Source: Elioraea tepidiphila DSM 17972
Lineage (GTDB): Bacteria; Pseudomonadota; Alphaproteobacteria; Acetobacterales; Acetobacteraceae
Direction: 5' to 3'
Length of the DNA stretch: 64,000 nt
NCBI RefSeq assembly: GCF_000378465.1
Contig: NZ_KB899913.1
Location: 62,001 to 126,000, forward strand
How positions within the stretch are numbered: position 1 is the first letter of the stretch; each line of letters starts with the position of its first letter. Shown piece by piece: positions 43,152 to 54,144 of this stretch. The notes under the pieces were generated by a model. That model did not search any database. It saw nothing but the letters and a program-made list of their open reading frames with translations, and was not told the origin of the DNA. Position numbers and translations under genes: made by a program.

Positions 43152-44807
43152 TCAACGTGCCTCGCCGGTGACCAAGCCGAGCGCGATGTCGCGCGCGCGC
43201 GCCTCCGCGCTGCGGTCCGCCGGATCGCCCCAGCCGCCGCCGCCGCCCGACTTCGCCGCGATCACGTCGCCCGGGCGGATGACGATGCCGACCTCCTTGG
43301 TCCTGAGCGGGCGATCCTCGCGTCCGGCCGAGCGCAGCACGTAGTGGTGCGGCGCACCGTCGAGCCCGCCGTGGATGCCGCAGGCGCCGTACTTCACGCC
43401 GTCGCCCGCGGTGTTCGCGACGGCGGGCTCGGCCACCTCGACCGCGAACTCCAGGTCGCCGCCCGGGCCGCCGCGGTACTTGCCGTCGCCCCCCGAGTCG
43501 GGGCGGAACTCGTGGCGGCGGAAGAACAGCGGGAAACGCACCTCGGCCACCTCCAGGCTGCCGAACTTGATCCCGCCCGCCGCCTGCCATTCGCCCGCGC
43601 CGGGCCAGCCATCGCCCGCCGGCGAGGCGCCGCCGCCGGGCCGTGCCTGGAACAGGTGCCAGATGAAGGGCTTCTGTGTGCGTGGATCGACACCCTGGAT
43701 CGCGATCCGGAAGCGCCGCCCCCAGCCCGCCATGGCGCGATCCGGGCACGCGGGTGCCAGCGCCTTGATGATCGCCTCGATGATCTCCTGGCCACTGCAA
43801 TTGGTGCAGAGCGTCACCGGCTTGCCCGGCCGCGGATGCACGATCGTGCCCTCGCGGGTGATCAGCTTCACAGGCCGGAACGCGCCATCGTTCTTCGGCG
43901 TTTCGGGATCGATCAGATAGGACAGCGCCACCACCACCGCGGAATAGGTGTTCGGGTAGGAGGAGTTGATGAAGCCATCGACCTCCTCGTGGCTGTCGCT
44001 GAGATCGACCTCCAGATCGCTGCCCCGTTTGGTCACCTTCGCGCGGATGTGGATATCGCGGAAGCGATGGCCGTCATCGTCGATCATCGCCTCCCCGTAA
44101 TACACGCCATCGGGCCATTGCGCGATCACCGCGCGCACCTGGCGCTCGGCACCGTCCAGCACCGCCTCGATCGCGGCATGCGTCGTGGCCGAGCCGAACT
44201 CGGCGAGGAGCGCGAGCAGCCGTCGCTCGCCCACGCGCGCCGAGCCGATCATGGCGGCGAGGTCGCCGCGGAAATCCCGCGGATGGCGCACGTTGAGCAC
44301 GAGCAGTTCGTTGACGTCGTCGATGAGGCGGCCACGGTCGTAGAGCCGGAGCGGGGGGACGCGGATGCCCTCCTGCCAGATCTCCGTGGCTCCTGGGTTG
44401 TAGGCGCCGTGCGTGGCCCCCCCGATGTCGCTCTGGTGCGAGCGGTTGATCGCCCAGAAGGCGAGCCGATCGCCGTCGAACACCGGCACGAAGGCGGTGA
44501 GGTCCGGCAGGTGATTGCCGCCCCGATAAGGGTCGTTCAGCAGGAACACATCGCCTGGGTTGACGCGGCCGCGGAAGTACTCATGCACCGAGCGTACCGC
44601 CCAGGGCAGCGCGCCGACATGGATTGGCACGTGTTCGGCCTGCGCGATCAGTCGGCCTTCGGCGTCGCTGAGCGCGGTCGAGAAGTCGCGGCTGGAGTTC
44701 AGGATCTGGGAATACGCGGTGCGCAGCATCGCCTCGCCCATCTCCTCGACGATCGCGTGCAGGCGGTGCTGCACCACCGAGATGGTGATCGGATCGATGT
44801 CGGGCAT
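43152..44807 (-). CDS. hyuB: Hydantoinase/oxoprolinase subunit B family protein
   Basis: 551 residues. Family landmarks: DPITISVVQHRLHAIVEEMG, YSQILNSSRDFSTALSDAEG, AQAEHVPIHVGALP, GDVFLLNDPYRGGNHLPDL and, near the end, KSGGGGGWGDPADRS. Start at ATG 44805-44807, since the 7-residue extension (TRQDSP) has no support. Forms the amidase partner of HyuA. First gene of a two-gene operon; divergent from the small gene at 44999. Confidence 0.92.
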   Translation of the reverse strand: MPDIDPITISVVQHRLHAIVEEMGEAMLRTAYSQILNSSRDFSTALSDAEGRLIAQAEHVPIHVGALPWAVRSVHEYFRGRVNPGDVFLLNDPYRGGNHLPDLTAFVPVFDGDRLAFWAINRSHQSDIGGATHGAYNPGATEIWQEGIRVPPLRLYDRGRLIDDVNELLVLNVRHPRDFRGDLAAMIGSARVGERRLLALLAEFGSATTHAAIEAVLDGAERQVRAVIAQWPDGVYYGEAMIDDDGHRFRDIHIRAKVTKRGSDLEVDLSDSHEEVDGFINSSYPNTYSAVVVALSYLIDPETPKNDGAFRPVKLITREGTIVHPRPGKPVTLCTNCSGQEIIEAIIKALAPACPDRAMAGWGRRFRIAIQGVDPRTQKPFIWHLFQARPGGGASPAGDGWPGAGEWQAAGGIKFGSLEVAEVRFPLFFRRHEFRPDSGGDGKYRGGPGGDLEFAVEVAEPAVANTAGDGVKYGACGIHGGLDGAPHHYVLRSAGREDRPLRTKEVGIVIRPGDVIAAKSGGGGGWGDPADRSAEARARDIALGLVTGEAR

Positions 44808-44998
44808 CGGCGAATCCTGTCTGGTCACGCGACGGGTGGCGACGTTATGTCAGGGGCGGATGTGGCGCCAGCGGGTCGCCTGGGCGTACCCTGGGTCGCC
44901 GGAGCGCGCTGTCGCTGGCCAAACGCCACGATCGAGGATTGACCCAGATCATTTGCAGCGCCGCATGCTTCGGCAAGCTCCCCGGTGTGGAGGAACCA

Positions 44999-45358
44999 AT
45001 GTCACGGCTTTACACGGTTCAGATGCTGCTGGCGCGCAACCCCGGCTTTCCCGAGGGGTCAAGCGCGCGCGGATATGAGCTGCACGTGCCGCTCACACCG
45101 GATGGGCATCTCGATGTCGAGACGTGGCGGCAGCGCCGCGCCGAATGTACGGTGCGCCGCTTCTGGCCGGACGAACCCGACAAGCATGGCCAACTGATCC
45201 ACGGCCGGCACGGCTGGGCGTTCTCCTACGAGCCGGGCGAGGCCGATGACGAGCCGCTGTTCAAGCTCGACGGCCACGTCTTCCGTCCTGGCGAATACGT
45301 GACGGTGCGCGAGACCGATGGCGAATCGCTGGTGTTCCGCATCGTCAGCGTGCGCTGA
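44999..45358 (+). CDS. Conserved hypothetical protein
   Basis: 119 residues beginning at ATG 44999 with a gtggagg ribosome site; the longer frame adds an unrelated leader. It opens SRLYTVQMLLARNPGFPEGS and ends PGEYVTVRETDGESLVFRIVSV. No signal peptide or membrane segment. It sits 41 bases upstream of the translational-machinery-like gene, same strand. I recall similar small proteins next to such genes, but I do not know a function. Confidence 0.72.
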   Translation: MSRLYTVQMLLARNPGFPEGSSARGYELHVPLTPDGHLDVETWRQRRAECTVRRFWPDEPDKHGQLIHGRHGWAFSYEPGEADDEPLFKLDGHVFRPGEYVTVRETDGESLVFRIVSVR

Positions 45359-45399
45359 CCTCGCTCCACCCGCTCCCACACACTTCCTCAGGACAGGAC

Positions 45400-45789
45400 A
45401 TGAGCCACTATCACGCCGTCGTCTGGTTGGATCACCATGAGGCCAAGGTCTTCCACATCACCGAGACCGAGGCCGAGACGATCACCGTGAAGGGCCGCGT
45501 GCCCGATCGGCACATCAATACGCGCGGCGGCAAGTCACGCGAGCATGCGCACGCCGATGACGCGTTCCTGCACGAGGTGGTGGAGGCCCTGTCCGGCGCA
45601 CAGGAATGGCTGATCACCGGTCCGGGCGAGGCCAAGCACGCGCTCATGCGGCACATCGAGCGGCACGATCCGCAGTATCGCGGCCGTGTCGTCGGTGTCG
45701 AGAGCGCGGATCACCCCTCCGACGGGCAGGTTTGCGCGCATGCACGGCGCGTCTTCGCGAAGGTGGATCGCACCCTGCCGCAGCGCTGA
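45400..45789 (+). CDS. Translational-machinery-like (eRF1-related) small protein
   Basis: 129 residues: SHYHAVVWLDHHEAKVFHIT at the N-terminus, EWLITGPGEAKHALMRHIE and ADHPSDGQVCAHARRVF at the end. This matches the bacterial family annotated as translational machinery protein, related to the baeRF/eRF1 middle-domain superfamily, by memory rather than search. A ribosome-linked hibernation or rescue role has been suggested for such proteins; none is proven here. Confidence 0.65.
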   Translation: MSHYHAVVWLDHHEAKVFHITETEAETITVKGRVPDRHINTRGGKSREHAHADDAFLHEVVEALSGAQEWLITGPGEAKHALMRHIERHDPQYRGRVVGVESADHPSDGQVCAHARRVFAKVDRTLPQR

Positions 45790-45796
45790 ACCGCTT

Positions 45797-47824
45797 CTAT
45801 GCGGCCGATTCAGCCTCCACGAAAACCAGTTCCGTTCCCTCCGCCACCAGGTCCCCCGCCTGTGCGGTGACGCGCGTGACGGTGCCGTCGGCTGGGGCCG
45901 CAATGCGCAGCTCCGTCTTCATCGCTTCCAGGATCACCAGCGTCTCCCCGCGCGCAACCGGCTGGCCGGGCTCGACCATGACCTTGACGATCCGGCCCGG
46001 AATCGGCGCGACGACCGAACCGGAGCTGGCGATCGCGGTAGCGGCGGCGCCGATCTGATGCCGCACGGTGAGGGTCGCGGTGGTCGGCTCGGGACCGGAC
46101 AGGGTGACGACGATATCGTCGCCGTACCGGCGAACGGTCGCGCGGGTGCGCACCCCGTCCACGTCCAGCAGCAGCGCGTCGTGGTCGAGACCGCGACCGG
46201 CGCGCAGGGCCAGCGCGACCGGCTCGTCCGTCGATGATCGGAATCGGAGGCGCCAGAACCCGTCGCCATACTCGGCGCGCACGCGTCGGACGGCGCCGTC
46301 CTGGATCAGCTCGGTCTCGGCCGACGCGGCGCCGTGCAGGCGCCAGCCATCACGGCGGTTCCACGGCGAGTGCGGATCGGCCGAGGTGCGCGCGAAGTGC
46401 TCGGCGCGGTCCTGCTCGTCGAGCAGCAGCGCGGCCGAGGCGGCGATCAGCGCGCGATCGGGCAGCGGCCGGGGTGCGGCGAGCAGATCATCGGCATGGG
46501 CAGCGATGAACCCGGTCGAGAGATCGCCGGCGCGGAATGACGGGTGGCCGACGATCCGGCGCAGCAGGTCGAGATTGGTCGCAATCCCGTCGATGCGGAT
46601 CGCCGCGAGAGCGGCGCTGAGCCGGCGCAACGCCGCAGCGCGGTCCTCGCCATGGGCAATCACCTTCGCGATCATCGAGTCGTAGAACGGCGTGATCGTG
46701 TCGCCCTCACGCACGCCGGTGTCGATGCGCACACCGGATGCCTCCTCCGGCAGAAGGAAGCGGTCGAGCCGCCCCACCGCCGGGCGCCAGTCGAGCGTCG
46801 GGTCCTCGGCGCAGAGCCGCACCTCGACGGCATGACCGGAGGCGGGAGGTGATTCGCTGAACGGCAGCGCCTCGCCCGACGCGATTCGCAGTTGCCATTC
46901 GACAAGGTCGAGCCCCGTGATCAGTTCCGTCACGGGATGCTCGACCTGCAGCCGCGTGTTCATCTCCATGAAGTAGAAGGCGTCGCCTTCGGCGATGAAC
47001 TCCACCGTGCCAGCATTGCGGTAGCCGACCGCGCGCGCCGAATCGACCGCGGCCTTGGCGAGGCCGGCGCGCACGGTGTCGGACAGGTCGGGCGCCGGCG
47101 CCTCCTCGACCACCTTCTGGTAGCGGCGCTGCACCGAGCAGTCGCGCGTGTGGAGGTCAAGGATCGTGCCGTGGGCGTCGCCCAGCACCTGCACCTCGAT
47201 GTGGCGTGGCCGGCGCAGATAGCGCTCGAGCAGCACGCGATCGTCGCCGAAAGCGGCCTTGGCGACGCGGCGGGCGGCGGCGAGCGCGTCGGCGAAATCG
47301 GCAGCGCGCTCGACGATGTGCATGCCGCGCCCGCCGCCACCGGCGGAAGCCTTGATCAGTACCGGATAGCCGATGCGATCGGCTTCGGCGGCCAGGCGGG
47401 CGTCATCCTGCACATCGTCGTGGTAGCCGGGCACCAGGGGCACGCCGGCCTTGGCCATCACCGCCTTGGCCGCGGCCTTCGAGCCCATCGCGCGGATCGC
47501 GGAGGCGGGGGGGCCGACGAACACGATGCCGGCCTGCTCGCACGCCTCGGCGAACTCGGCGTTCTCGGCGAGGAAGCCGTAGCCGGGATGAATCGCCTCC
47601 GCGCCCGCCTGGCGTGCGGCCTCAATGATGCGGTCGATGCGCAGATAGCTCGCACTCGCGGGCGGGGGGCCGATCGGATAGGCCTCGTCGGCCAGCTCGA
47701 CATGCAGCGCGTGTGCATCCGCCTCCGAATAGACGGCGATGCAGCGCAGCCCCATGCGCCGCGCGGTGCGGAAGATGCGGCAGGCGATCTCGCCCCGGTT
47801 GGCGACGAGCAGCGAGCGGAACAT
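45797..47824 (-). CDS. Methylcrotonyl-CoA carboxylase alpha (biotin) subunit-like
   Basis: 675 residues: biotin carboxylase (FRSLLVANRGEIACRIFRTA, then GGGGRGMHIVERAADF and EMNTRLQVEHPVTELITGLD) followed by a C-terminal biotinyl domain with the acceptor Lys636 in VILEAMKTELRIAA. The context (mccB and ivd upstream) points to 3-methylcrotonyl-CoA carboxylase rather than acetyl- or propionyl-CoA carboxylase. The start may also be a GTG nine bases upstream that overlaps the mccB stop. The biotin site reads AMKT rather than the usual AMKM. Confidence 0.88.
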   Translation of the reverse strand: MFRSLLVANRGEIACRIFRTARRMGLRCIAVYSEADAHALHVELADEAYPIGPPPASASYLRIDRIIEAARQAGAEAIHPGYGFLAENAEFAEACEQAGIVFVGPPASAIRAMGSKAAAKAVMAKAGVPLVPGYHDDVQDDARLAAEADRIGYPVLIKASAGGGGRGMHIVERAADFADALAAARRVAKAAFGDDRVLLERYLRRPRHIEVQVLGDAHGTILDLHTRDCSVQRRYQKVVEEAPAPDLSDTVRAGLAKAAVDSARAVGYRNAGTVEFIAEGDAFYFMEMNTRLQVEHPVTELITGLDLVEWQLRIASGEALPFSESPPASGHAVEVRLCAEDPTLDWRPAVGRLDRFLLPEEASGVRIDTGVREGDTITPFYDSMIAKVIAHGEDRAAALRRLSAALAAIRIDGIATNLDLLRRIVGHPSFRAGDLSTGFIAAHADDLLAAPRPLPDRALIAASAALLLDEQDRAEHFARTSADPHSPWNRRDGWRLHGAASAETELIQDGAVRRVRAEYGDGFWRLRFRSSTDEPVALALRAGRGLDHDALLLDVDGVRTRATVRRYGDDIVVTLSGPEPTTATLTVRHQIGAAATAIASSGSVVAPIPGRIVKVMVEPGQPVARGETLVILEAMKTELRIAAPADGTVTRVTAQAGDLVAEGTELVFVEAESAA

Positions 47825-47829
47825 CGCGC

Positions 47830-49437
47830 TCACATCCGGAACACGCCGAACCGTGTCGGCGGAATGGGCGCGTTCAAGGCCGCCGAGATCGCGAGCCCCA
47901 GCACGTCGCGCGTGCGCGCGGGCTCGATGATCCCGTCATCCCAGAGGCGCGCGGTGGCGTAGTAGGGATCGCCCTCGCGCTCGTACTTCTCACGGATCGG
48001 CGCCTTGAACGCCTCCTCCTCCTCGGCGGACCAGTCCCTGCCCTGGCGGGCGAGATTGTCGCGGCGGATGGTGGCGAGCACGGTCGCGGCCTGCTCGCCG
48101 CCCATCACCGAGATGCGGCTGTTCGGCCAAGTGAAGAGGAAGCGGGGCGAGTAGGCGCGGCCGCACATGCCGTAATTCCCGGCACCGAACGAACCGCCGA
48201 TCAGTACGGTGAACTTGGGTACCGACGTGGTGGCGACGGCGGTCACAAGTTTCGCGCCATCCTTGGCGATGCCGCGGGTCTCGTAGGTCTTGCCCACCAT
48301 GAAGCCGGCAATGTTCTGCAGGAAGACGAGCGGGATGTTCCGCTGGCTGCAGAGTTCGACAAAATGGGCGGCCTTGAGGGAGGATTCCGAAAACAGTATC
48401 CCGTTGTTGGCGACGATGCCGACCGGATAGCCCCAAATGCGTGCAAAGCCGCAGACAATCGTGGTTCCGTAGCGCGGCTTGAACTCGTCGAGCTCCGAGG
48501 CATCGACGATGCGTGCGATCACTTCGCGCACCTCGTAGGGCGTGCGCACGTCGGGCGGGATGATGCCGTAGAGCTCCTCGGGGTCGTAGCGCGGAGGCAC
48601 AGGTTCGCGCACCGGCACCGGCAGCACCTTGCGGGTGTTCAGGCGCGAGACAATACGCCGGGCGAGCGCCAGCGCATGCGCATCGTCGTTCGCCATATGG
48701 TCGGCCACACCGGAGAGGCGCGTGTGCACATCCGCGCCCCCGAGTTCCTCGGCCGTCACCACTTCGCCGGTCGCGGCCTTCACCAGCGGAGGTCCGCCCA
48801 GGAAGATCGTGCCCTGCTCCTTGACGATCACGCTCTCGTCGCTCATCGCCGGCACATAGGCACCGCCAGCGGTGCAGCTCCCCATGACGACAGCGATCTG
48901 CGGAATGCCGAGCGACGACATCTGGGCCTGGTTGTAGAAGATCCGGCCGAAGTGATCGCGGTCGGGAAAGATCTCATCCTGGTTCGGCAGGTTCGCCCCG
49001 CCGCTGTCGACCAGATAGAGACAGGGCAGACGGTTCTCCTCGGCGATCTCCTGCGCGCGCAGGTGTTTCTTGACCGTGACGGGGAAATACGTGCCGCCCT
49101 GCACCGTGGCGTCATTGGCCACGACCACGCATTCGCGCCCCGCCACCCGGCCGATGCCGGTGATGATGCCGGCGGCATGGATCTCGCCGCCGTAGAGCCC
49201 GAACGCGGCGAGGGGGGAGAGTTCGAGGAACGGCGCGCCGGGGTCGATCAGCCGCTCGACACGTTCGCGCGGGAGAAGCTTGCCGCGCGAGAGGTGGCGT
49301 TCGCGCGCCGCCAACGGACCACCCACCGCAGCGGCGGCCAGACGCTCGCGCAGCGTGGCGAGGAGCGCGCGGTTCACCGCCTCGTTGGCGCGGAACCCCT
49401 CCGCGCGTGGATCGATCGCGGTCGGGAGCAGCGTCAC
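47830..49437 (-). CDS. Methylcrotonyl-CoA carboxylase beta (carboxyltransferase) subunit-like
   Basis: 535 residues. Carboxyltransferase landmarks are the N-terminal [38 protein letters not shown] and the C-terminal [23 protein letters not shown] with [18 protein letters not shown]. The [16 protein letters not shown] and [20 protein letters not shown] sections fit MCC-beta better than propionyl-CoA carboxylase. GTG start overlapping the ivd stop (GTGA). With the alpha subunit it carboxylates 3-methylcrotonyl-CoA in leucine breakdown. Confidence 0.9.
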   Translation of the reverse strand: MTLLPTAIDPRAEGFRANEAVNRALLATLRERLAAAAVGGPLAARERHLSRGKLLPRERVERLIDPGAPFLELSPLAAFGLYGGEIHAAGIITGIGRVAGRECVVVANDATVQGGTYFPVTVKKHLRAQEIAEENRLPCLYLVDSGGANLPNQDEIFPDRDHFGRIFYNQAQMSSLGIPQIAVVMGSCTAGGAYVPAMSDESVIVKEQGTIFLGGPPLVKAATGEVVTAEELGGADVHTRLSGVADHMANDDAHALALARRIVSRLNTRKVLPVPVREPVPPRYDPEELYGIIPPDVRTPYEVREVIARIVDASELDEFKPRYGTTIVCGFARIWGYPVGIVANNGILFSESSLKAAHFVELCSQRNIPLVFLQNIAGFMVGKTYETRGIAKDGAKLVTAVATTSVPKFTVLIGGSFGAGNYGMCGRAYSPRFLFTWPNSRISVMGGEQAATVLATIRRDNLARQGRDWSAEEEEAFKAPIREKYEREGDPYYATARLWDDGIIEPARTRDVLGLAISAALNAPIPPTRFGVFRM

Positions 49438-50606
49438 GCGGTCTCGCGGAACAGTTCGCGGCCGATCAGCATGCGGCGGATCTCGGAGGTGCCGGCGCCG
49501 ATCTCGTAGAGCTTGGCGTCGCGCAGCAGCCGGCCGGCCGGGTAGTCGTTGATGTAGCCGTTACCACCGAGGATCTGGATCGCATCCAGCGCCATCTTCG
49601 TCGCCGCCTCGGCGGCGTAGAGGATCGCACCGGCTGCGTCCTTGCGCGTCACCCGCCCCCGGTCGCAGGCCTGCGCCACGGCGTAGACATAGGCGCGGCA
49701 TGCGTTGAAGGTCGTGTAGATGTCGGCGAGCTTGCCTTGGATGAGCTGGAACTCGCCGATCGGCTGGCCGAACTGCTTGCGCTCGTGCACGTAAGGCAGG
49801 ACCACGTCGAGACACGCCTGCATGATGCCGAGCGGGCCTGCAGCGAGCACCGCGCGCTCATAGTCGAGCCCGCTCATCAGCACACGCACCCCACCGCCGA
49901 CCCGGCCGAGCACGTTCTCCGCCGGCACCTCACAGTCCTCGAACACGAGCTCAGAGGTCGGGCTGCCACGCATGCCGAGCTTGTCGAGCTTCTGCGCGGG
50001 TCGGAATCCCTTGAAGCCACGCTCAACGATGAAGGCCGTGATGCCGTCCTTGCCGGCCGCCGGATCGGTCTTGGCATAGACCACCATGGTCTCGGCATAG
50101 TGCGCGTTGGTGATCCACATCTTGGTGCCGTTCAGCACGTAGCGGTCACCGCGCTTCTCGGCGCGCAGCTTCATCGACACGACATCGGACCCTGCCCCCG
50201 GCTCGCTCATCGCAAGCGCGCCGAGATGCTCACCGGAGATCAGCTTCGGCAGATAGCGGCGCTTCTGCTCCTCGGTGCCGTTCAGCTTGATCTGGTTGAC
50301 GCAAAGATTGGAGTGCGCGCCGTAGGAAAGCCCGACCGAGGCCGAGGCTCGGCTCACCTCCTCCATCGCCACGCAATGGGCGAGATAGCCCATGTTCACC
50401 CCGCCGTACTGCTCCTCGACCGTGATGCCGTGCAGGCCAAGCGCGCCCATCTCGGGCCAGAGATGGCGCGGGAACTCATCCGTCCGGTCGATTTCGGCGG
50501 CGATCGGCGCGATCCTATCAGCGGCGAACTGACGCACACTGTCGCGCAACATCGCGATGTCGTCACCGTGGTCGAACTCGAGGGCGGTCAAACGGTTGGG
50601 CAGCAT
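49434..50606 (-). CDS. Isovaleryl-CoA dehydrogenase-like acyl-CoA dehydrogenase
   Basis: 390 residues of the acyl-CoA dehydrogenase family. Landmarks: [75 protein letters not shown], the catalytic Glu region [18 protein letters not shown], and the end [15 protein letters not shown]. Position before mcc genes supports isovaleryl-CoA dehydrogenase in the leucine pathway. Start at ATG 50604-50606. First gene of the ivd-mccB-mccA operon; methylglutaconyl-CoA hydratase and HMG-CoA lyase are not present. Confidence 0.9.
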   Translation of the reverse strand: MLPNRLTALEFDHGDDIAMLRDSVRQFAADRIAPIAAEIDRTDEFPRHLWPEMGALGLHGITVEEQYGGVNMGYLAHCVAMEEVSRASASVGLSYGAHSNLCVNQIKLNGTEEQKRRYLPKLISGEHLGALAMSEPGAGSDVVSMKLRAEKRGDRYVLNGTKMWITNAHYAETMVVYAKTDPAAGKDGITAFIVERGFKGFRPAQKLDKLGMRGSPTSELVFEDCEVPAENVLGRVGGGVRVLMSGLDYERAVLAAGPLGIMQACLDVVLPYVHERKQFGQPIGEFQLIQGKLADIYTTFNACRAYVYAVAQACDRGRVTRKDAAGAILYAAEAATKMALDAIQILGGNGYINDYPAGRLLRDAKLYEIGAGTSEIRRMLIGRELFRETA

Positions 50607-50673
50607 GGGTCGATATCCGCGAACTGACAGGCAATCATGCGCGCCAGTCCTGCCGTGCGGCAAGTGCGACGCC

Positions 50674-51915
50674 TCACCCGACCGGGCGGCGATCGTCGAT
50701 CACCTTGCCGTCGTTCGGCAGGCTGGCCGGAGGAACAATCTCGACGGCCCCCCGGAGCTTGGTCACGTCACGCAGCGTCTCGGCGAGCCGCTCGGCAAGG
50801 CCAGGTGCCGAGGTTGGTGCCTCCACTCGCAGGGTCATCGCATCGCTGTCGCCGGCGAGATCCACCACCAGGCGCAGCCGGCCGAGCTCTGGGAAACGGC
50901 GGGCGATCTCAGCGATCTGCTCGGGGCGGACGAACATGCCCTTCACCTTGGTCGCCTGGTCGGCGCGGCCCATCCACCCCTTGATGCGCGTGTTGGTGCG
51001 CCCGCAGGGCGAGGGGCCCGGCAGCACCGCCGAGAGATCGCCGGTCGCGAAACGGATCAGCGGATACTCGGGCGTCAGCAGCGTGACCACGACTTCGCCC
51101 ACTTCACCGGCGGGCAGGGGCTCACCAGTACCCGGGCGTACGATCTCGACGATCACATGCTCGTCGAGAATCATGCCTTCGCGCGCCTCGGATTCGTAGG
51201 CGATCAGGCCGAGATCGGCCGTGCCGTAGGATTGCAGCACGGTCAGCCCGCGCGCCGCGTAGTACTGACGCAGCGCGGGAAAGAAGGGGCCGGCGGTGAC
51301 GTGGCCACGGCGGATCGAGGAGAGGTCGAGCCCGAGCTCGTCCCCCTTGTCCAGGATCGTCTTGAGGAAGTCGGGCGTGCCAGAATAGGCCTGCGGGCGG
51401 ATATGCGCGATCGCGCGCGCCTGCATCTCGGTGTTGCCAGGCCCGGCCGGCACGACCGCGCAGCCGAGCGCGCGCGCGCCGCGCTCCAGCATCACGCCGG
51501 CGGGCGTGAAATGATACGAGAACGTGTTGTGCAGGATCTGCCCGGAGCGGAGCCCCGTGGCGTAGAGCGCGCGGCCGAAGCGGAAATAGTCACGCCCGCC
51601 TGCCTCCGGGTCGTAGATCGGGCCGGGCGAGACGAAGATGCGCTGAAGCCGCCCCGCCGGCAGTGTTGTCAGTCCGCCGAAGGGTGGATGCGCGGCCTGG
51701 ATCGCGCCGAGTTCGGACTTGCGGGTCAACGGCAGCGCAGCGAGCGCCTCGCGCGTGCAGATCGTATCCGGATCGACATCCGCGAGCAGGCGCGCGTAGT
51801 AGGGCGCCGAGGCCTTGGCCTGCGCGACATGGGCCGCGAGCGCGCCCATCAGCGCCTCCTCGCGCGCCTGCGGATCGCGCACCTCGAGGACGTCGAAGAA
51901 CTCGCCGGACGGCAT
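50674..51915 (-). CDS. Phenylacetate-CoA ligase-like adenylate-forming enzyme
   Basis: 413 residues resembling PaaK-type ligases: [21 protein letters not shown] and [18 protein letters not shown] segments are the ATP/adenylate regions, and the C-terminal [20 protein letters not shown] hinge-like segment follows. Substrate could be phenylacetate or another aromatic or branched acid. It lies 4 bases after the livF-type ATPase gene, so it is the last gene of the ABC-transporter operon, consistent with uptake coupled to CoA activation (inference). Confidence 0.82.
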   Translation of the reverse strand: MPSGEFFDVLEVRDPQAREEALMGALAAHVAQAKASAPYYARLLADVDPDTICTREALAALPLTRKSELGAIQAAHPPFGGLTTLPAGRLQRIFVSPGPIYDPEAGGRDYFRFGRALYATGLRSGQILHNTFSYHFTPAGVMLERGARALGCAVVPAGPGNTEMQARAIAHIRPQAYSGTPDFLKTILDKGDELGLDLSSIRRGHVTAGPFFPALRQYYAARGLTVLQSYGTADLGLIAYESEAREGMILDEHVIVEIVRPGTGEPLPAGEVGEVVVTLLTPEYPLIRFATGDLSAVLPGPSPCGRTNTRIKGWMGRADQATKVKGMFVRPEQIAEIARRFPELGRLRLVVDLAGDSDAMTLRVEAPTSAPGLAERLAETLRDVTKLRGAVEIVPPASLPNDGKVIDDRRPVG

Positions 51916-51919
51916 CGGG

Positions 51920-52759
<840 letters not shown>

Positions 52760-52811
52760 GGCTGACCCTCGCGCGAGAGGCGGGCGGCGTCGTGCCGCCC
52801 GCCCGCTTGGC

Positions 52812-54101
52812 TCACCAGCCGAGCCAGTCCTGACGCCGCTCGAGCGTGATCGTCGTCACCGGATCGAGTCGCATCGTGCCAGCGCGCATCAGCTCGGCAA
52901 CCGAGCCCTGCGTCGTGTCGCCCGTCACGACCGAGCGGAACAGCGCGACCCGCATCTGACCGCGATGATCCTCGACGGTGAAGTTGGACGGGTTGCATAC
53001 GCCCTCGAAGCCCTGCGGCACCCAGTCGCGCCGCGCGTAGAACCCCTCGCGGATGCGATCGCCCGTCACCTGGCCGCCATTGGCCGCCGCGGTCTGCATC
53101 GCCTCGACCATCAACATGGCGCTGCAGACGCCGGCGAGGTAGTGCACAGGGCGGTACTCGGTCGCCGCGGTGGCGCCACCGCGGCTGATCTCGCGCACAG
53201 CCGCCATGCCCGGTGCGTCGCCTCCCCAGGTGACGCCCGTGCGCACGGGAAACACGACACCGTTCGCGGCCACGCCGGCCGCCTTCATCGCGTTCTCGTC
53301 CATGCCCCAGACATTGCCCAGGAACTGCACCTGCACCCCGGCAGTGTGGCAGGCGCGCAGAACCGAGATATTCGAGCCCGCCGTGTTGCCCAGATAGGCG
53401 TAGTTGGCGCCGGCATTGCGCAGGCCCAGGCACTGCGCGGTGTAGTCGCCCGGCGTCAGCGCGAACTGGATCGCCGGCAGCACCTCGAAGCCGAGTTCGG
53501 CCGCGAGCGCCTCGCCGGCCGCCTTGGGCGAGTTCGGATAGGGATGGTTCGCGCCCATGTGGACGTATTTCGGCCGCCCCTGGCCGCCCCGCGCCTTCCA
53601 GTCCTCCGCCGCCCAGATGATCATCGCGCGCAGCGCATCGGAGTAGGACGGGCCGTAGAAGAAGTTGAACGGTGCCGCCTTGTCCGCGCGCGGCGCACGC
53701 CCCGTCGGGTCGGTGAGCGCCGCCGAGTATGAGGCCGAGATGTAGGGGATGCGGTCGCGCGTGACGAAGGCGATCAGCGCCTCGGTGTCGACCGTGCCCC
53801 AGCCCTGGATCGCGACCACGCGCTCGCGCTGCGTCCAGGCCTGGTACTGCGCGATCGCGCGCGGCGCCTGGTAGCCGTAATCGAAGCCCGAGACGGCAAG
53901 CTGCCGCCCGGCAACGCCACCACGGCGGTTGACCCAGGCGAGCGCGTCCGCGACCCCCTGGCCGTAGGGCACGCCGACATCCGAGGTCGGGCCCGAGTTG
54001 TCCATCAGATGGCCAACCGGAATGCGGCTCTGCGCATCCGCGGTCCCGGCGATCGCGACCGCCCCGGCGGCGGCGAGAAGCATGGAACGAAACATCGTCA
54101 T
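52812..54101 (-). CDS. Periplasmic binding protein, branched-chain amino acid/amide transporter type
   Basis: 429 residues with a signal peptide (MFRSMLLAAAGAVAIAGTADAQ). The pattern GHLMDNSGPTSDVGVPYGQG, AWVNRRGGVAGRQLAVSGFD and VAIQGWGTVDTEALIAFV fits the Leu/Ile/Val or amide-binding family. Start at ATG 54099-54101, supported by a strong aggagg ribosome site 6 bases upstream; a second ATG lies two codons on. No lipobox, so it is free in the periplasm. Ligand unknown. Confidence 0.88.
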   Translation of the reverse strand: MTMFRSMLLAAAGAVAIAGTADAQSRIPVGHLMDNSGPTSDVGVPYGQGVADALAWVNRRGGVAGRQLAVSGFDYGYQAPRAIAQYQAWTQRERVVAIQGWGTVDTEALIAFVTRDRIPYISASYSAALTDPTGRAPRADKAAPFNFFYGPSYSDALRAMIIWAAEDWKARGGQGRPKYVHMGANHPYPNSPKAAGEALAAELGFEVLPAIQFALTPGDYTAQCLGLRNAGANYAYLGNTAGSNISVLRACHTAGVQVQFLGNVWGMDENAMKAAGVAANGVVFPVRTGVTWGGDAPGMAAVREISRGGATAATEYRPVHYLAGVCSAMLMVEAMQTAAANGGQVTGDRIREGFYARRDWVPQGFEGVCNPSNFTVEDHRGQMRVALFRSVVTGDTTQGSVAELMRAGTMRLDPVTTITLERRQDWLGW

Positions 54102-54144
54102 CCTTGACCTCCTAGACGTTTCCATCGGGGCCGTTCGTCGCCCC

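Noticed and set aside
40239-44942. A very long plus-strand frame opposite hyuA/hyuB
   Set aside because: Antisense shadow, low-complexity product; hyuA and hyuB have complete family motifs.
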